In this document: in pieces, positions 24,534 through 35,762 of the stretch | Layout of the letters: the number at the start of each line of letters is the position of its first letter | How positions within the stretch are numbered: the stretch's first letter is position 1 | Assembly: GCF_001182745.1 (NCBI RefSeq) | Contig: NZ_LN868938.1 | Span: forward strand, 1,488,001 to 1,552,000 | Length of the DNA stretch: 64,000 nt | Direction of reading: 5' to 3' | DNA from: Nocardia farcinica | GTDB taxonomy: Bacteria; Actinomycetota; Actinomycetes; Mycobacteriales; Mycobacteriaceae | Made by a program: the position numbers and the translations under genes | Notes under the pieces: model-generated | The model's database searches: none | Seen by the model: only the letters and a program-made list of their open reading frames with translations | Told to the model about the DNA's origin: nothing

Positions 24534-24594
24534 TTGCCCGGGTCCGGTCAGCCGTAGTACTGTCCAGACACGTGTCCATCATATGACGTGGACA
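24534..24594 (+). promoter_or_regulatory. cyp51 promoter with TGTCCAGACACGTGTCCA operator
   Basis: TTGCCC (24534-24539), an 18-base spacer, then TACTGT (24558-24563). The operator at 24561-24578 overlaps the -10 and the start point. A further inverted half TGGACA lies at 24589-24594. The same 18-mer, with one base changed, covers the CYP123 promoter at 34182-34199. Confidence 0.7.
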
Positions 24595-24616
24595 GGTATC
24601 TGGGGAAGGAATTCCG

Positions 24617-25975
24617 ATGACTCTGGTGAAACCACGGCGGGTCTCCGGCGGCGAACACGAGCACGGGCATCTCGAGGAGTTCCGCACCGATCCGATCGCC
24701 CTCATGCGGCGGGTGCGGCAGGAGTGCGGCGATGTCGGCGCCTTCGAACTCGCGGGCAAGCAGGTCATCCTGCTCAGCGGCGCGGAAGCCAACGAGTTCT
24801 TCTTCCGTTCCGGGGACGAGGACCTCGACCAGGGCGCGGCCTACCCGTTCATGAAACCGATCTTCGGCGAGGGCGTCGTCTTCGACGCCAGCCCCGAACG
24901 CCGCAAGGAGATGCTGCACAACTCCGCCCTGCGCGCCGAGCAGATGCGCGGGCACGCCACCACCATCGCCGCCGAGGTGGACCGGATGATCGCCGGATGG
25001 GACGACGAGGGCGAGATCGACCTGCTCGACTTCTTCGCCGAACTGACCATCTACACGTCCTCGGCCTGCCTGATCGGCGTGAAGTTCCGCAACGAACTCG
25101 ACGATCGCTTCGCCAGGCTCTACCACGAGCTCGAGCGCGGCACCGACGCGCTCGCCTACGTGGATCCCTACGCCCCGATCGAGAGCTTCCGCCGCCGCGA
25201 CGAAGCCCGCGCCGCGCTGGTCGCGCTGGTGCAGGCCATCATGGACGAGCGTGCGGCGAACCCGCCCGCCGACAAGTCCGACCGGGATCTGCTCGACGTG
25301 CTGGTCTCGGTGCCGAACGAGGACGGCGGTCCGCGCTTCTCGGCCAGCGAGATCACCGGCATCTTCATCTCGATGATGTTCGCCGGTCACCACACCACCT
25401 CGGGCACCGCGGCCTGGACGGTCATCGAACTGCTGCGCCATCCCGAGCTGCGCGACCGCGTGGTGGCCGAGCTGGACGAGTTGTTCGCCGACGGCAAGGA
25501 TGTCAGCTTCCACGCGCTGCGCCAGATCCCGCTGCTGGAGGCGACGCTGAAGGAGACGCTGCGGATGCACCCGCCGCTGATCATCCTCATGCGGGTCGCG
25601 CAGGGCGATTTCGAGGTGTGCGGGCACCACATCGCGGCGGGCGACCACGTCGCGGCGACCCCGGCCATCTCCAACCGCCTGCCCGAGGACTTCCCCGACC
25701 CCGACACCTTCGACCCCGGCCGCTACATCGACCCGAACCAGGAGGATCTGGTCAACCGCTGGACCTGGATCCCGTTCGGCGCGGGCAGGCACCGCTGCGT
25801 CGGCGCGGCGTTCGCGCTCATGCAGCTGAAGGCGATCTTCTCGATCCTGTTGCGGGACTGGGAATTCGAGATGGCTCAGCCGTCGGAGAGCTACCGCAAC
25901 GACCACTCCAAGATGGTGGTGCAGTTGCAACAGCCCTGCCGGGTGCGTTACCGCCGCCGGGTCAGGACCAGCTGA
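24617..25975 (+). CDS. cyp51: Cytochrome P450 CYP51, sterol 14-alpha-demethylase
   Basis: 452 residues, very close along its whole length to the remembered mycobacterial CYP51. Shared stretches include RVSGGEHEHGHLEEFRTDPI, EGVVFDASPERRKEMLHN, ELTIYTSSACLIG, the I-helix FAGHHTTSG, the ETLRMHPPLIILMR ExxR region and the heme loop WIPFGAGRHRCVGAAFA. CYP51 removes the 14-alpha-methyl group of sterols in three oxidations, receiving electrons through a ferredoxin. Here the reductase gene overlaps its stop codon (TGATG), forming a self-contained redox pair. GGAAGGAA precedes the ATG. It is probably repressed by the locus TetR through the operator over the promoter. Confidence 0.95.
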   Translation: MTLVKPRRVSGGEHEHGHLEEFRTDPIALMRRVRQECGDVGAFELAGKQVILLSGAEANEFFFRSGDEDLDQGAAYPFMKPIFGEGVVFDASPERRKEMLHNSALRAEQMRGHATTIAAEVDRMIAGWDDEGEIDLLDFFAELTIYTSSACLIGVKFRNELDDRFARLYHELERGTDALAYVDPYAPIESFRRRDEARAALVALVQAIMDERAANPPADKSDRDLLDVLVSVPNEDGGPRFSASEITGIFISMMFAGHHTTSGTAAWTVIELLRHPELRDRVVAELDELFADGKDVSFHALRQIPLLEATLKETLRMHPPLIILMRVAQGDFEVCGHHIAAGDHVAATPAISNRLPEDFPDPDTFDPGRYIDPNQEDLVNRWTWIPFGAGRHRCVGAAFALMQLKAIFSILLRDWEFEMAQPSESYRNDHSKMVVQLQQPCRVRYRRRVRTS

Positions 25976-27639
25976 TGGCCTACGTCATCACCCAGCGCTG
26001 CTGCAACGACGCCAGTTGCGTGGCCGAATGCCCGGTGGACTGCATCCGGCCGCGCCCGGAGGACCCCGAGTTCACCTCGGCGGAGATGCTCTACATCGAC
26101 CCGGAGACCTGCATCGACTGCGGGGCGTGCTTCGAGGCCTGCCCGGTCGGGGCGGTCTACGCCGAGGACGAGTTGCCCGCGCAGCTGGACCGCTACCGCG
26201 AGATCAACGCCGACTGGTTCGCTCGGCACCCGATGACCACCGATCTGCCGCTCCCGGCGCCGCCCGCGCGGCTGCCCGCCCACCTGGGCACCCTGCGAGT
26301 CGCGATCGTGGGCACCGGTCCCGCCGCCTGCTACGCCGCCGAGCATCTGCTGGCCGCGGGCAACGTCGAGGTGGAGATGTTCGACCGGCTGCCCACCCCG
26401 TGGGGCCTGGTCCGCCACGGGGTGGCGCCCGATCACGGCCAGACCAGGGCGGTGGCGGAGATGTTCGCCGCGGCCATCAAGCGCGACGCGGTCCAGCTGC
26501 ATCTCAATGTCACTGTCGGCGAGCATGTCGCCCAGGCCGAATTGTTGGACAGCTGTCACGCGGTGATCTACGCGGTCGGCGCCTCGGCCGACCGGGAGCT
26601 CGGCATCCCCGGCGAAAACCTGCCGGGCAGCCATTCCGGCACCGATTTCGTCGCCTGGTACAACGGCCATCCCGAGCACGCGGACCTCGCCGTCGATCTG
26701 TCCGGCGAGCGCGCGGTGGTGATCGGCAACGGCAACGTCGCCCTCGACATCGCCCGCGTGCTCACCGCCGACCCCGACGAGCTGGCCCGCACCGACATCG
26801 CCGACCACGCGCTGGCCGCGCTGCGGCACTCGCGCATCCGCGAGGTGGTCGTGCTCGGCAGGCGCGGCCCGGCGCAGGCGGCCTACACCGGTCCCGAATT
26901 CCTCGCCCTCGCACACCTGTCCGGGGTGGACGTGATCGTCGACCCCGCCGATCTGGCGCCGGGGCCGGGCACCGCCGTGCCCGAGGGCGACGACGCCGCC
27001 CGCCGCAAGGTGGCGCTGGCCCACGAATACGCCTCGGCCGCGGTGGGTTCGGGCCGCCGTCGGATCCGCTTCGGCTACCGCGCCGCCCCCACCGCGATCC
27101 TCGGGACGGACCGGGTCACCGGTGTGGAGTACGCGCGCACCCGCGTGCGGCAGACCGCCGACGGCGTGGTCGCCGACCGCACCGAAGACCGGGCGCACAT
27201 CGAGGCGTCGCTGGTCCTGCGCGCGACCGGCTACCGGGGCGTGCCGGTGCCCGACGTGCCGTTCGACCCCGAGCGCGGCATCGTGCCCAACACGGCCGGT
27301 CGCGTCCTCGACGCGCCCGGCGGCAGGCCGGTGCCCGGGTTGTACGTCACCGGCTGGATCAAACGCGGCGCCCGCGGCGTGATCGGCTCCAACCGCGGCG
27401 ATTCCGCCGAAACCGTGCAGGCCCTGCTCGCCGACTTCCGTGCCGGACTGCTACCCACCCCGGCCGGTGACCGCACCGCCCTGACCGCACTGATCCGCAC
27501 TCGGCAACCCGACGTGGTTGACCGCACCGCCTGGCAGGACATCGACCGCGCCGAACGCGCCGCGGGAGCCGCGACCGGCCGCCCCCGCGTCAAACTCACC
27601 AGCGTCGAAGCCCTGCTCGCCACCGCCCGCCGCGGCTGA
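25975..27639 (+). CDS. fprB: Ferredoxin-ferredoxin reductase fusion, FprB type
   Basis: 554 residues. The N-terminal 100 or so form an iron-sulfur ferredoxin: CCNDASCVAECPVDCI and CIDCGACFEACPVGAV. The rest is an adrenodoxin-reductase-like flavoprotein. It has the FAD motif VAIVGTGPAACYAAEHLL, LPTPWGLVRHGVAPDH, the NADP motif VIGNGNVALDIARVL and GWIKRGARGVIGSN. It passes electrons from NADPH via FAD to its own clusters and then to a P450, here most likely CYP51, whose stop overlaps its ATG. It resembles mycobacterial FprB in length and domain order. A bidirectional hairpin follows. Confidence 0.93.
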   Translation: MAYVITQRCCNDASCVAECPVDCIRPRPEDPEFTSAEMLYIDPETCIDCGACFEACPVGAVYAEDELPAQLDRYREINADWFARHPMTTDLPLPAPPARLPAHLGTLRVAIVGTGPAACYAAEHLLAAGNVEVEMFDRLPTPWGLVRHGVAPDHGQTRAVAEMFAAAIKRDAVQLHLNVTVGEHVAQAELLDSCHAVIYAVGASADRELGIPGENLPGSHSGTDFVAWYNGHPEHADLAVDLSGERAVVIGNGNVALDIARVLTADPDELARTDIADHALAALRHSRIREVVVLGRRGPAQAAYTGPEFLALAHLSGVDVIVDPADLAPGPGTAVPEGDDAARRKVALAHEYASAAVGSGRRRIRFGYRAAPTAILGTDRVTGVEYARTRVRQTADGVVADRTEDRAHIEASLVLRATGYRGVPVPDVPFDPERGIVPNTAGRVLDAPGGRPVPGLYVTGWIKRGARGVIGSNRGDSAETVQALLADFRAGLLPTPAGDRTALTALIRTRQPDVVDRTAWQDIDRAERAAGAATGRPRVKLTSVEALLATARRG

Positions 27640-27678
27640 CCGGACCACCGAGCGCACACCACTCGACACACACGCCAC

Positions 27679-27710
27679 GAAGCGCCGCGACCCCTCGATC
27701 GCGGCGCTTC
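27679..27710. terminator. Bidirectional hairpin between fprB and CYP125 genes
   Basis: GAAGCGCCGCGA (27679-27690) and TCGCGGCGCTTC (27699-27710) are perfect 12-bp arms with an 8-base loop between two convergent genes. Confidence 0.8.
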
Positions 27711-27725
27711 GCCGGTTCCGCAGAC

Positions 27726-28952
27726 CTATTCGTAGGCGACCTGCCAGCTCTTGATGCCGTGGATCCAGCCGTTGCGCAGGCGGACCGGCTCGGCGAGCTG
27801 GCGCAGGTCGGGCATGGCGTCGGCGATGGCGTTGAACATCAGGTCGATTTCGAGGCGGGCGAGGTTGGCGCCGACGCAGTAGTGGGTGCCGGTGCCGCCG
27901 AAGCCGACGTGCGGGTTGGGGTTGCGGCCGATGTCGAAGGTGAACGGGTCGTCGAAGCCGTCCTCGTCGAAATTGGCCGAGCCGTAGAACAATCCGACGC
28001 GCTGGCCGGCCCCGATGGTCTGCCCGCCCAGTTCCACGTCTGCGGTGGCGGTGCGCTGGAAGACGGTCACCGGGGTGGCCCAGCGCACGATCTCGTCGGG
28101 CGCGGTGCGCGGGCGTTCGGCTTTGAACCGCTCCCACTGCTCGGGGTGGTCGACGAAGGCCTTCATGCCGTGGGTGATGGCGTTGCGGGTGGTCTCGTTG
28201 CCCGCCACCGACAGCAGGATGACGAAGAAGCCGAACTCGTCGGAGGCCAGCCCGTCGCCGTCCACGTCGGCGTGCACGAGCTCGGTGACGATGTCCTCGG
28301 CCGGGCAGGCTCGGCGCTGTTCGGCCATGTTCCAGGCGTAACCGAGGATTTCGGCCGAGGCCATCGCCGGGTCGCCGTACTCGGGGTCGTCGTAGTTGAG
28401 CATCTGGTTCGACCAGTCGAAGACCTTGCGGCGGTCCTCCTGCGGCACGCCGAGCAGTTCGGCGATCGCCTGTAGCGGCAGCTCGCAGGCGACCTGTTCG
28501 ACGAAATCGCCGCTGCCCGCCCGCTTCGCCTCGTGCACGATGCGTTCGGCGCGTTCGGTGAGCGCGGCGCGCAGGCTCTCCACCGCCCGCGGGGTGAAAC
28601 CCTTGGCGATGATCCGGCGGATCTTGGAGTGCTTGGGCGGGTCCATGTTCAGCAGCAGCGCGCCGGTCTCGTTCATCTGCTGCGGGGTGATGTCGCCGGG
28701 CAGCCGGATGATGGAGCCCTTGAGCTGGGAGGAGAAGAGTTCCGGATGGCGCGAGATCTCCTTGATGTCGGCGAGCTTGCTCACCACCCAGTAGCCGCCG
28801 TCGTGGAAGCCGCCGGAGTCCGCGTCGGCCTGCGGATTCCACCAGACCGGCGCGGTGCGGCGCAACAGCGCGAACTCCTCGACGGGACGGCGCCGGGCCC
28901 ACAGGCCGGGGTCGGTGAAGTCGAAGCCCGGGGGCAGCGACGGTGCGCTCAT
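27726..28952 (-). CDS. Cytochrome P450, CYP125 type (steroid C26/27 hydroxylase)
   Basis: 408 residues. Strong match to remembered CYP125A1: LPPGFDFTDPGLWARRRPVEEFA, GGFHDGGYWVVSKLADIKEISRH, LLNMDPPKHSKIRRIIAKGFTPRAVE, I-helix VAGNETTRNAITHGMKAF, and the heme region NPHVGFGGTGTHYCVGANLAR. CYP125 starts cholesterol side-chain degradation by oxidising C26/C27. This copy is probably a CYP125-family member, but not necessarily the main cholesterol enzyme, because it lies in a CYP123-type operon. Starting at ATG 28952 with AGGAGG seven bases before gives the usual family start. It is the last gene of a seven-gene operon. Confidence 0.9.
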   Translation of the reverse strand: MSAPSLPPGFDFTDPGLWARRRPVEEFALLRRTAPVWWNPQADADSGGFHDGGYWVVSKLADIKEISRHPELFSSQLKGSIIRLPGDITPQQMNETGALLLNMDPPKHSKIRRIIAKGFTPRAVESLRAALTERAERIVHEAKRAGSGDFVEQVACELPLQAIAELLGVPQEDRRKVFDWSNQMLNYDDPEYGDPAMASAEILGYAWNMAEQRRACPAEDIVTELVHADVDGDGLASDEFGFFVILLSVAGNETTRNAITHGMKAFVDHPEQWERFKAERPRTAPDEIVRWATPVTVFQRTATADVELGGQTIGAGQRVGLFYGSANFDEDGFDDPFTFDIGRNPNPHVGFGGTGTHYCVGANLARLEIDLMFNAIADAMPDLRQLAEPVRLRNGWIHGIKSWQVAYE

Positions 28953-28962
28953 GGGGTACCTC

Positions 28963-30063
28963 CTAGGAATGCGGGTGGTCGCCGGCGGGAGCGGCGGCGC
29001 GGTGCACGGGCCCCGCGGCGACACCACCCAGCAGCGGCAGGTCGAGATAGGTGCGCACGCCCGGCTCGGCGGCGACCACGGCGGGCACGGAGTTGACGCA
29101 GTGCATGGCCGTGGCGACGATGCCGGGATGCCGTGCCAGGCCCGCCGCGGTGCTGTGCGCGTGCATGCCGGTGATCACCGCGTGCGTGCCGGGGTCGCCG
29201 ACGATCCGGATGTCGTAGCGTTCGCCCGCCGGACCGAACCGCCACGGCGGGTCGAGGTCGTCCTCCCCCATCAGCCAGTTCACCCCGACCGTCACCACCG
29301 CCGCGCCGTCGACGGTGCCCTCCCAGCGGATGCGCTGTCCGGCCACCAGGCCGGGTTCGATGACCCCGATCGGTGATTCGATGGGCGCGGTGGCCACGGC
29401 GACCTCGTGCACGGTGCGCACCTCGTCGTCGAGGGCGAATCCGAGCGCGTCGGCGATCATCCGCACCGACTGGCCGTAGCCGCCGGCGAGCATCGCCGCC
29501 ATGTGTCCGCCGGTCGCCTCGGTCGGGGTGGCGCCGAAGCGCATCCATTCGCGTACCACGTCGGGGGCGCCATAGGTGCGGATGTCGGAGTACTCGTGCG
29601 CGTGCACCTCGGTGATCGAACCGGAGAACGCCGAGAGCACGATCGGCAGCTTGTCGGTCATGCCACCGGGGTGGATGCCGGTGCCGTGCAGGGTGACGCC
29701 GGCCTCCCGGCACACCGCGTCGAAGCCCGCGCGCTGCTTGCCCGCCGGATGGAACCAGCCCAGCGGGGTGACGAGGTTCTTGCCGGAGCGCAGGATCGCC
29801 CGCATCACCGCGGTGTCGGCCGTCATCGGACTGTAGATCACGCAGTCGGCGGGCAGCGCGAGCAGGGCGTCGGCGTCGGTGCTCGCCCGCACCCCGATCT
29901 CGGCGCGCCCGACCAGCGTGCCGAGGTCCCGGCCGTCCTTGTCCGGGCTGTGCACCCACGCCCCGACGAGCTCCAGGCCGGGATGGCCGAGGACGCCCTC
30001 GATCGCGGCGCGCCCCACCCCGCCGGTGGCCCACTGGATGACCCGCAGAGGTTGGTCTGCCAT
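28963..30063 (-). CDS. Dihydrodipicolinate-reductase-like NAD(P)H oxidoreductase
   Basis: 366 residues. The Rossmann start RVIQWATGGVGRAAIEGVLGHPGLELVGAWVHSPDKDGRDLG is of the DapB/amine-dehydrogenase type, followed by DCVIYSPMTADTAVMRAILRSGKNLVTP and GTGIHPGGMTDKLPIVLSA. Members of this family in mycolata accompany steroid and lipid genes and are annotated as dihydrodipicolinate reductases or dehydrogenases without a proven substrate. The ATG follows GAGGCGAGAGCC. It ends 10 bp before the CYP125 start, so it is clearly co-transcribed. Confidence 0.88.
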   Translation of the reverse strand: MADQPLRVIQWATGGVGRAAIEGVLGHPGLELVGAWVHSPDKDGRDLGTLVGRAEIGVRASTDADALLALPADCVIYSPMTADTAVMRAILRSGKNLVTPLGWFHPAGKQRAGFDAVCREAGVTLHGTGIHPGGMTDKLPIVLSAFSGSITEVHAHEYSDIRTYGAPDVVREWMRFGATPTEATGGHMAAMLAGGYGQSVRMIADALGFALDDEVRTVHEVAVATAPIESPIGVIEPGLVAGQRIRWEGTVDGAAVVTVGVNWLMGEDDLDPPWRFGPAGERYDIRIVGDPGTHAVITGMHAHSTAAGLARHPGIVATAMHCVNSVPAVVAAEPGVRTYLDLPLLGGVAAGPVHRAAAPAGDHPHS

Positions 30064-30086
30064 CGGCTCTCGCCTCGCTCTCTCGC

Positions 30087-31331
30087 TCACACCACGGTGA
30101 GCGGCAGGGGAATTCCCCGGTCGGTGAACTCGAAGGCCGCCCCGGTGCTGAACCGGGTGACGGCCACCTCGGAGGCCTCCCGGAACGGCCGGTCGGCCAG
30201 GGTGAACTCGACGGACAGGCCGTCGGCGGTGTCCTCGCCGGTCGCCACGTATCGCGGGTCGACCGCGCGGGCGAGCGCGTCGAGCGGCTGCAGCTGCCCC
30301 GCGGTCAACAGGGCGGGCCAGGTGCCGTCGGTCTGCGCGCCGCTCGCCCGCGGAATGTGCAGGCGCACCCGCTCCCCGGCCTCCTCGATCTCGATTCCGG
30401 TGTAGGGCAAGGGATTCAGCGCCGGATGCACGCGCAGGACGGCGGCCAGCGCGGCGGCGTCGGTACCCAGCCCGAGGCAGCGACGCAGTCGTTCCGCGGT
30501 GAGCCCGGCGATGCCGGTGAACTGTTTGCGCGCGATCACCGCCGCCTCCTCGGCACCGGCCCTGGCGCGCACGGCGATCAGGAAACCCATCGTCAGCAGG
30601 TGCTGTTGCAGGCACACCTCCTCGGCGATGCGCACCAGCGCCGAGTGGGAGAAGTCGGCGAAGCGCAGATCGCTGAGCAGCGGACCGGAATAGTCGGCCT
30701 GTCCCTCCTCGGTCGGGTCGATCGGGGCCAGGTCCAGCCGGGCGGCCGCCGATCCGGCGAGCAGCCCGGCGTTGGGCGGCACCGGCGGCGGGACGTGCGC
30801 GGCATCGATGGTGACCGTCCACGCGCACACCGGTACCCGGCCCGCCGGGTTGCGGGGCGGGCGGTGGATCGGGCGGACCTGGGCGTGCGGGTTGGTCGCC
30901 AGCGCGGTGGCGTCGAAGGTCGGGTCCTCGATGTCGTGACACATCGAGACCACGAACTCCTCCCCCATCGGTTCCACGTCGGCGAGCGCGCCGCAGTGGT
31001 CGAGCCAGAACTCGCCGTGATCGTGGTCGTCGACGCGGAACCGGAAGTCCATGAACTGCGGCGGCGCGCCGATGTCGAGTTGCAGGCCCTTGAAGATGGT
31101 TTCGACGCTGTCGCCACGAAAGTTCAACGCCGCCTGCATGCGCCGGGTGTAGACCGGGCTGGCGGTCTGCCACTCCTCGATCGCCACCTGCGCCATCCCC
31201 TCGCGCCCGAACGCGGCGATCGAGTACGCCATGCCCGACCGGTCGATGAGGTGCCCGCACAGCAGCAGTTCGGGCACCAGTGCGGCCAGGGTCTCGCGGG
31301 CGAGCGGGCGGAATCGGCTGGACTCGCTCAT
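30087..31331 (-). CDS. Uncharacterised 414-residue protein of the CYP123-CYP125 operon
   Basis: No domain is recognised. The protein is soluble, acidic and without a signal peptide. Conspicuous conserved-looking patches are FRVDDHDHGEFWLDHCGALADVEPMGEEFVVSMCHDIEDPTFDATAL, rich in His, Cys and Asp and possibly metal-binding, then NPHAQVRPIHRPPRNP, and VRIAEEVCLQQHLLTMGFLIAVRARAG, a long helix. Its place between a SnoaL-like protein and a dehydrogenase in a P450 operon suggests an enzyme of steroid or lipid modification. ATG 31331 leaves a 5-bp gap to the upstream gene; an ATG at 31340 overlaps it instead. Confidence 0.75.
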   Translation of the reverse strand: MSESSRFRPLARETLAALVPELLLCGHLIDRSGMAYSIAAFGREGMAQVAIEEWQTASPVYTRRMQAALNFRGDSVETIFKGLQLDIGAPPQFMDFRFRVDDHDHGEFWLDHCGALADVEPMGEEFVVSMCHDIEDPTFDATALATNPHAQVRPIHRPPRNPAGRVPVCAWTVTIDAAHVPPPVPPNAGLLAGSAAARLDLAPIDPTEEGQADYSGPLLSDLRFADFSHSALVRIAEEVCLQQHLLTMGFLIAVRARAGAEEAAVIARKQFTGIAGLTAERLRRCLGLGTDAAALAAVLRVHPALNPLPYTGIEIEEAGERVRLHIPRASGAQTDGTWPALLTAGQLQPLDALARAVDPRYVATGEDTADGLSVEFTLADRPFREASEVAVTRFSTGAAFEFTDRGIPLPLTVV

Positions 31332-31336
31332 CGCAC

Positions 31337-34108
<2,772 letters not shown>

Positions 34109-34181
34109 CGCGTGCACCCCCATTTCGATAACAGGTTCTTCCGGGGCGGCGGCCCCGTGACGCAGCGTGGAGACAGATAGC

Positions 34182-34225
34182 TGGACATGTGTCTGGACAC
34201 TACCACCGACACTATTCCATAACAA
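34182..34225 (-). promoter_or_regulatory. CYP123-operon promoter with TetR-type operator
   Basis: On the minus strand, TTGTTA (34220-34225) and TAGTGT (34197-34202) are spaced 17 bases. The operator 34182-34199 reads TGTCCAGACACATGTCCA on the minus strand and overlaps the -10. It differs from the cyp51 operator by one base. Confidence 0.72.
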
Positions 34226-34307
34226 TGGGAACGTACGATCACTCCATGAAACCGCCGCGGCGATGCGCCGCGCAGCGAAATCGCACTACCGGACGACCGC
34301 GAAAAAC

Positions 34308-34368
34308 AGGAACATGTTCTTGCGGTTCATGATCAGTTCGGACTATATTCCGAACACCTGTCCAGACA
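34308..34368 (+). promoter_or_regulatory. Promoter of the CMD-glycosyltransferase operon with two candidate operators
   Basis: TTGCGG (34320-34325) and TATATT (34344-34349) are spaced 18 bases. GAACATGTTC, a perfect palindrome resembling a KstR core (AAC-N2-GTT), sits at 34310-34319 against the -35. GTTCGG-N8-CCGAAC (34336-34355) spans the -10. TGTCCAGACA, the first ten bases of the cyp51 operator, lies at 34359-34368, just after the expected start. Confidence 0.6.
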
Positions 34369-34477
34369 GCGCAGGAAAGCCGCGGACCCGCCCCGCGGCT
34401 CCCCCGGGCCCCAGGAGTGACCGCATGCGGCGTACCACTGAGCACACCGTCCGCACCGGCGCGCGGATCGCGCGGCC

Positions 34478-34861
34478 ATGACCGCGCCGCACCCGCCCAC
34501 CGGCGCCGAGAACCCCGGACCGACCGTGCGCGAGCGCGGGCTGGCCAAGATGGCCGAGGTCTACGGCTTCGACTTCGCCGACGGCACCGACGAGCTCTTC
34601 GCCCTGACCGCCGACCACCTCTTCGCCGGCATCTGGTCGCGGCCCGGGCTGAGCGTGCGCGATCGCAGGTTGCTACTGCTGGGCGCCCTCACCGCGGGTG
34701 GCCTGCCGGACGTCGCGAGCATCCAGGTGAGCGCCGCGCTGCACAACGGGGAGTGCACCGGCGAGCAGCTGCACGCGATCGCCCGATTTCTCGGCACGCA
34801 GCTCGACCCCGCGCAGGGCGACGCACTCGACGAGGTTGTCACCGCCGCGCTCGGCGCGTGA
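34478..34861 (+). CDS. Carboxymuconolactone-decarboxylase-family protein
   Basis: 127 residues, all-helical. The CMD core is TADHLFAGIWSRPGLSVRDRRLLLLGALTAGGLPDVASIQVSAALHNGECTGEQLHAIARFLGTQ. The single Cys-containing segment HNGECTGEQL differs from the CxxC of AhpD, so it is probably a CMD-like decarboxylase or isomerase rather than a peroxidase. It is the first gene of the plus-strand operon. The promoter upstream has operators linking it to the P450 genes. The substrate is unknown. Confidence 0.85.
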   Translation: MTAPHPPTGAENPGPTVRERGLAKMAEVYGFDFADGTDELFALTADHLFAGIWSRPGLSVRDRRLLLLGALTAGGLPDVASIQVSAALHNGECTGEQLHAIARFLGTQLDPAQGDALDEVVTAALGA

Positions 34862-34899
34862 CGCACGACCTGACCCAGCACAGACAAGGCAGCACACCC

Positions 34900-35760
34900 A
34901 TGCGCTTCGGCATCGTTCTCTTCACCAGCGACCGCGGGATCACCCCGGCCGCGGCGGCCCGCGCGGCCGAGGATTTCGGCTTCCACTCCTTCTACGTTCC
35001 CGAGCACACCCACATTCCGGTCAAACGCGAGGCCGCGCATCCACAGACCGGTGACGCGAGCCTGCCCGACGACCGCTACATGCGCACCCTCGATCCGTGG
35101 GTCTCCCTCGCCATGGCGGCCGCGGTCACCGAACGCATCGAACTGGCGACCGCGGTCGCGCTGCCGGTCGAGCACGACGCGATCACCCTCGCCAAGACCA
35201 TCGCCTCGCTGGACCACCTCTCCGGCGGCCGGGTGCTGCTCGGCGCCGGATTCGGCTGGAACACCGACGAACTCGCCGACCACAAGGTGCCCGCGGGCAA
35301 GCGCCGCACGGTGTTGCGCGAATACCTCGAGGGCATGCGGGCGCTGTGGCGCGACGACGAGGCCGAGTATCACGGCGAACACCTCGACTTCGGTCCCAGC
35401 TGGGCCTGGCCCAAGCCGGTGCGCCGCGACGTGCCGGTGCTGATCGGCGCGGCGGGCACCGAGAAGACCTTCCGCTGGATCGCCCGCTCGGCCGACGGCT
35501 GGATCACCACCCCGGGCGAAACCGACATCACCGACCGGCTCGCGCTGCTGCGGTCGATCTGGACGGAAGCGGGCAGGCCGGGAGCGCCCCGGGTGGTCGC
35601 ACTCGACATCAAACCCGACGCGCAGCGGCTCGCGGAATGGCGGGCCGCCGGAGTGACCGACGTGTTGTACGGTTTGCCCGACAAGCCCGAGGAACAGGTG
35701 CGGGCCTATCTGGAGCGCCTGGCCGCCAAACTGGCCGTCCCGGCCGGGGAAGGGAACTGA
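34900..35760 (+). CDS. LLM-class F420-dependent oxidoreductase
   Basis: 286 residues. A luciferase-like TIM barrel with FGIVLFTSDRGITPAAAARAAEDFGFHSFYVPEHTHIPV, LATAVALPVEHDAITLAKTIASLDHLSGGRVLLGAGFGWNTDEL and IGAAGTEKTFRWIARSADGW. This fits the Rv2161c-type family predicted to use coenzyme F420. ATG 34900 is 38 bp after the CMD gene, although its ribosome site (CAAGGCAGC) is modest. It ends 2 bp before the glycosyltransferase start, so it is part of the same unit. The substrate is unknown; ketone or enone reduction would be typical. Confidence 0.88.
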   Translation: MRFGIVLFTSDRGITPAAAARAAEDFGFHSFYVPEHTHIPVKREAAHPQTGDASLPDDRYMRTLDPWVSLAMAAAVTERIELATAVALPVEHDAITLAKTIASLDHLSGGRVLLGAGFGWNTDELADHKVPAGKRRTVLREYLEGMRALWRDDEAEYHGEHLDFGPSWAWPKPVRRDVPVLIGAAGTEKTFRWIARSADGWITTPGETDITDRLALLRSIWTEAGRPGAPRVVALDIKPDAQRLAEWRAAGVTDVLYGLPDKPEEQVRAYLERLAAKLAVPAGEGN

Positions 35761-35762
35761 GC

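Noticed and set aside
24583..25974. Extension of the fprB reading frame upstream through cyp51
   Set aside because: The frame is open only by chance; the ferredoxin domain begins exactly at ATG 25975 and the upstream part is a shadow of cyp51.
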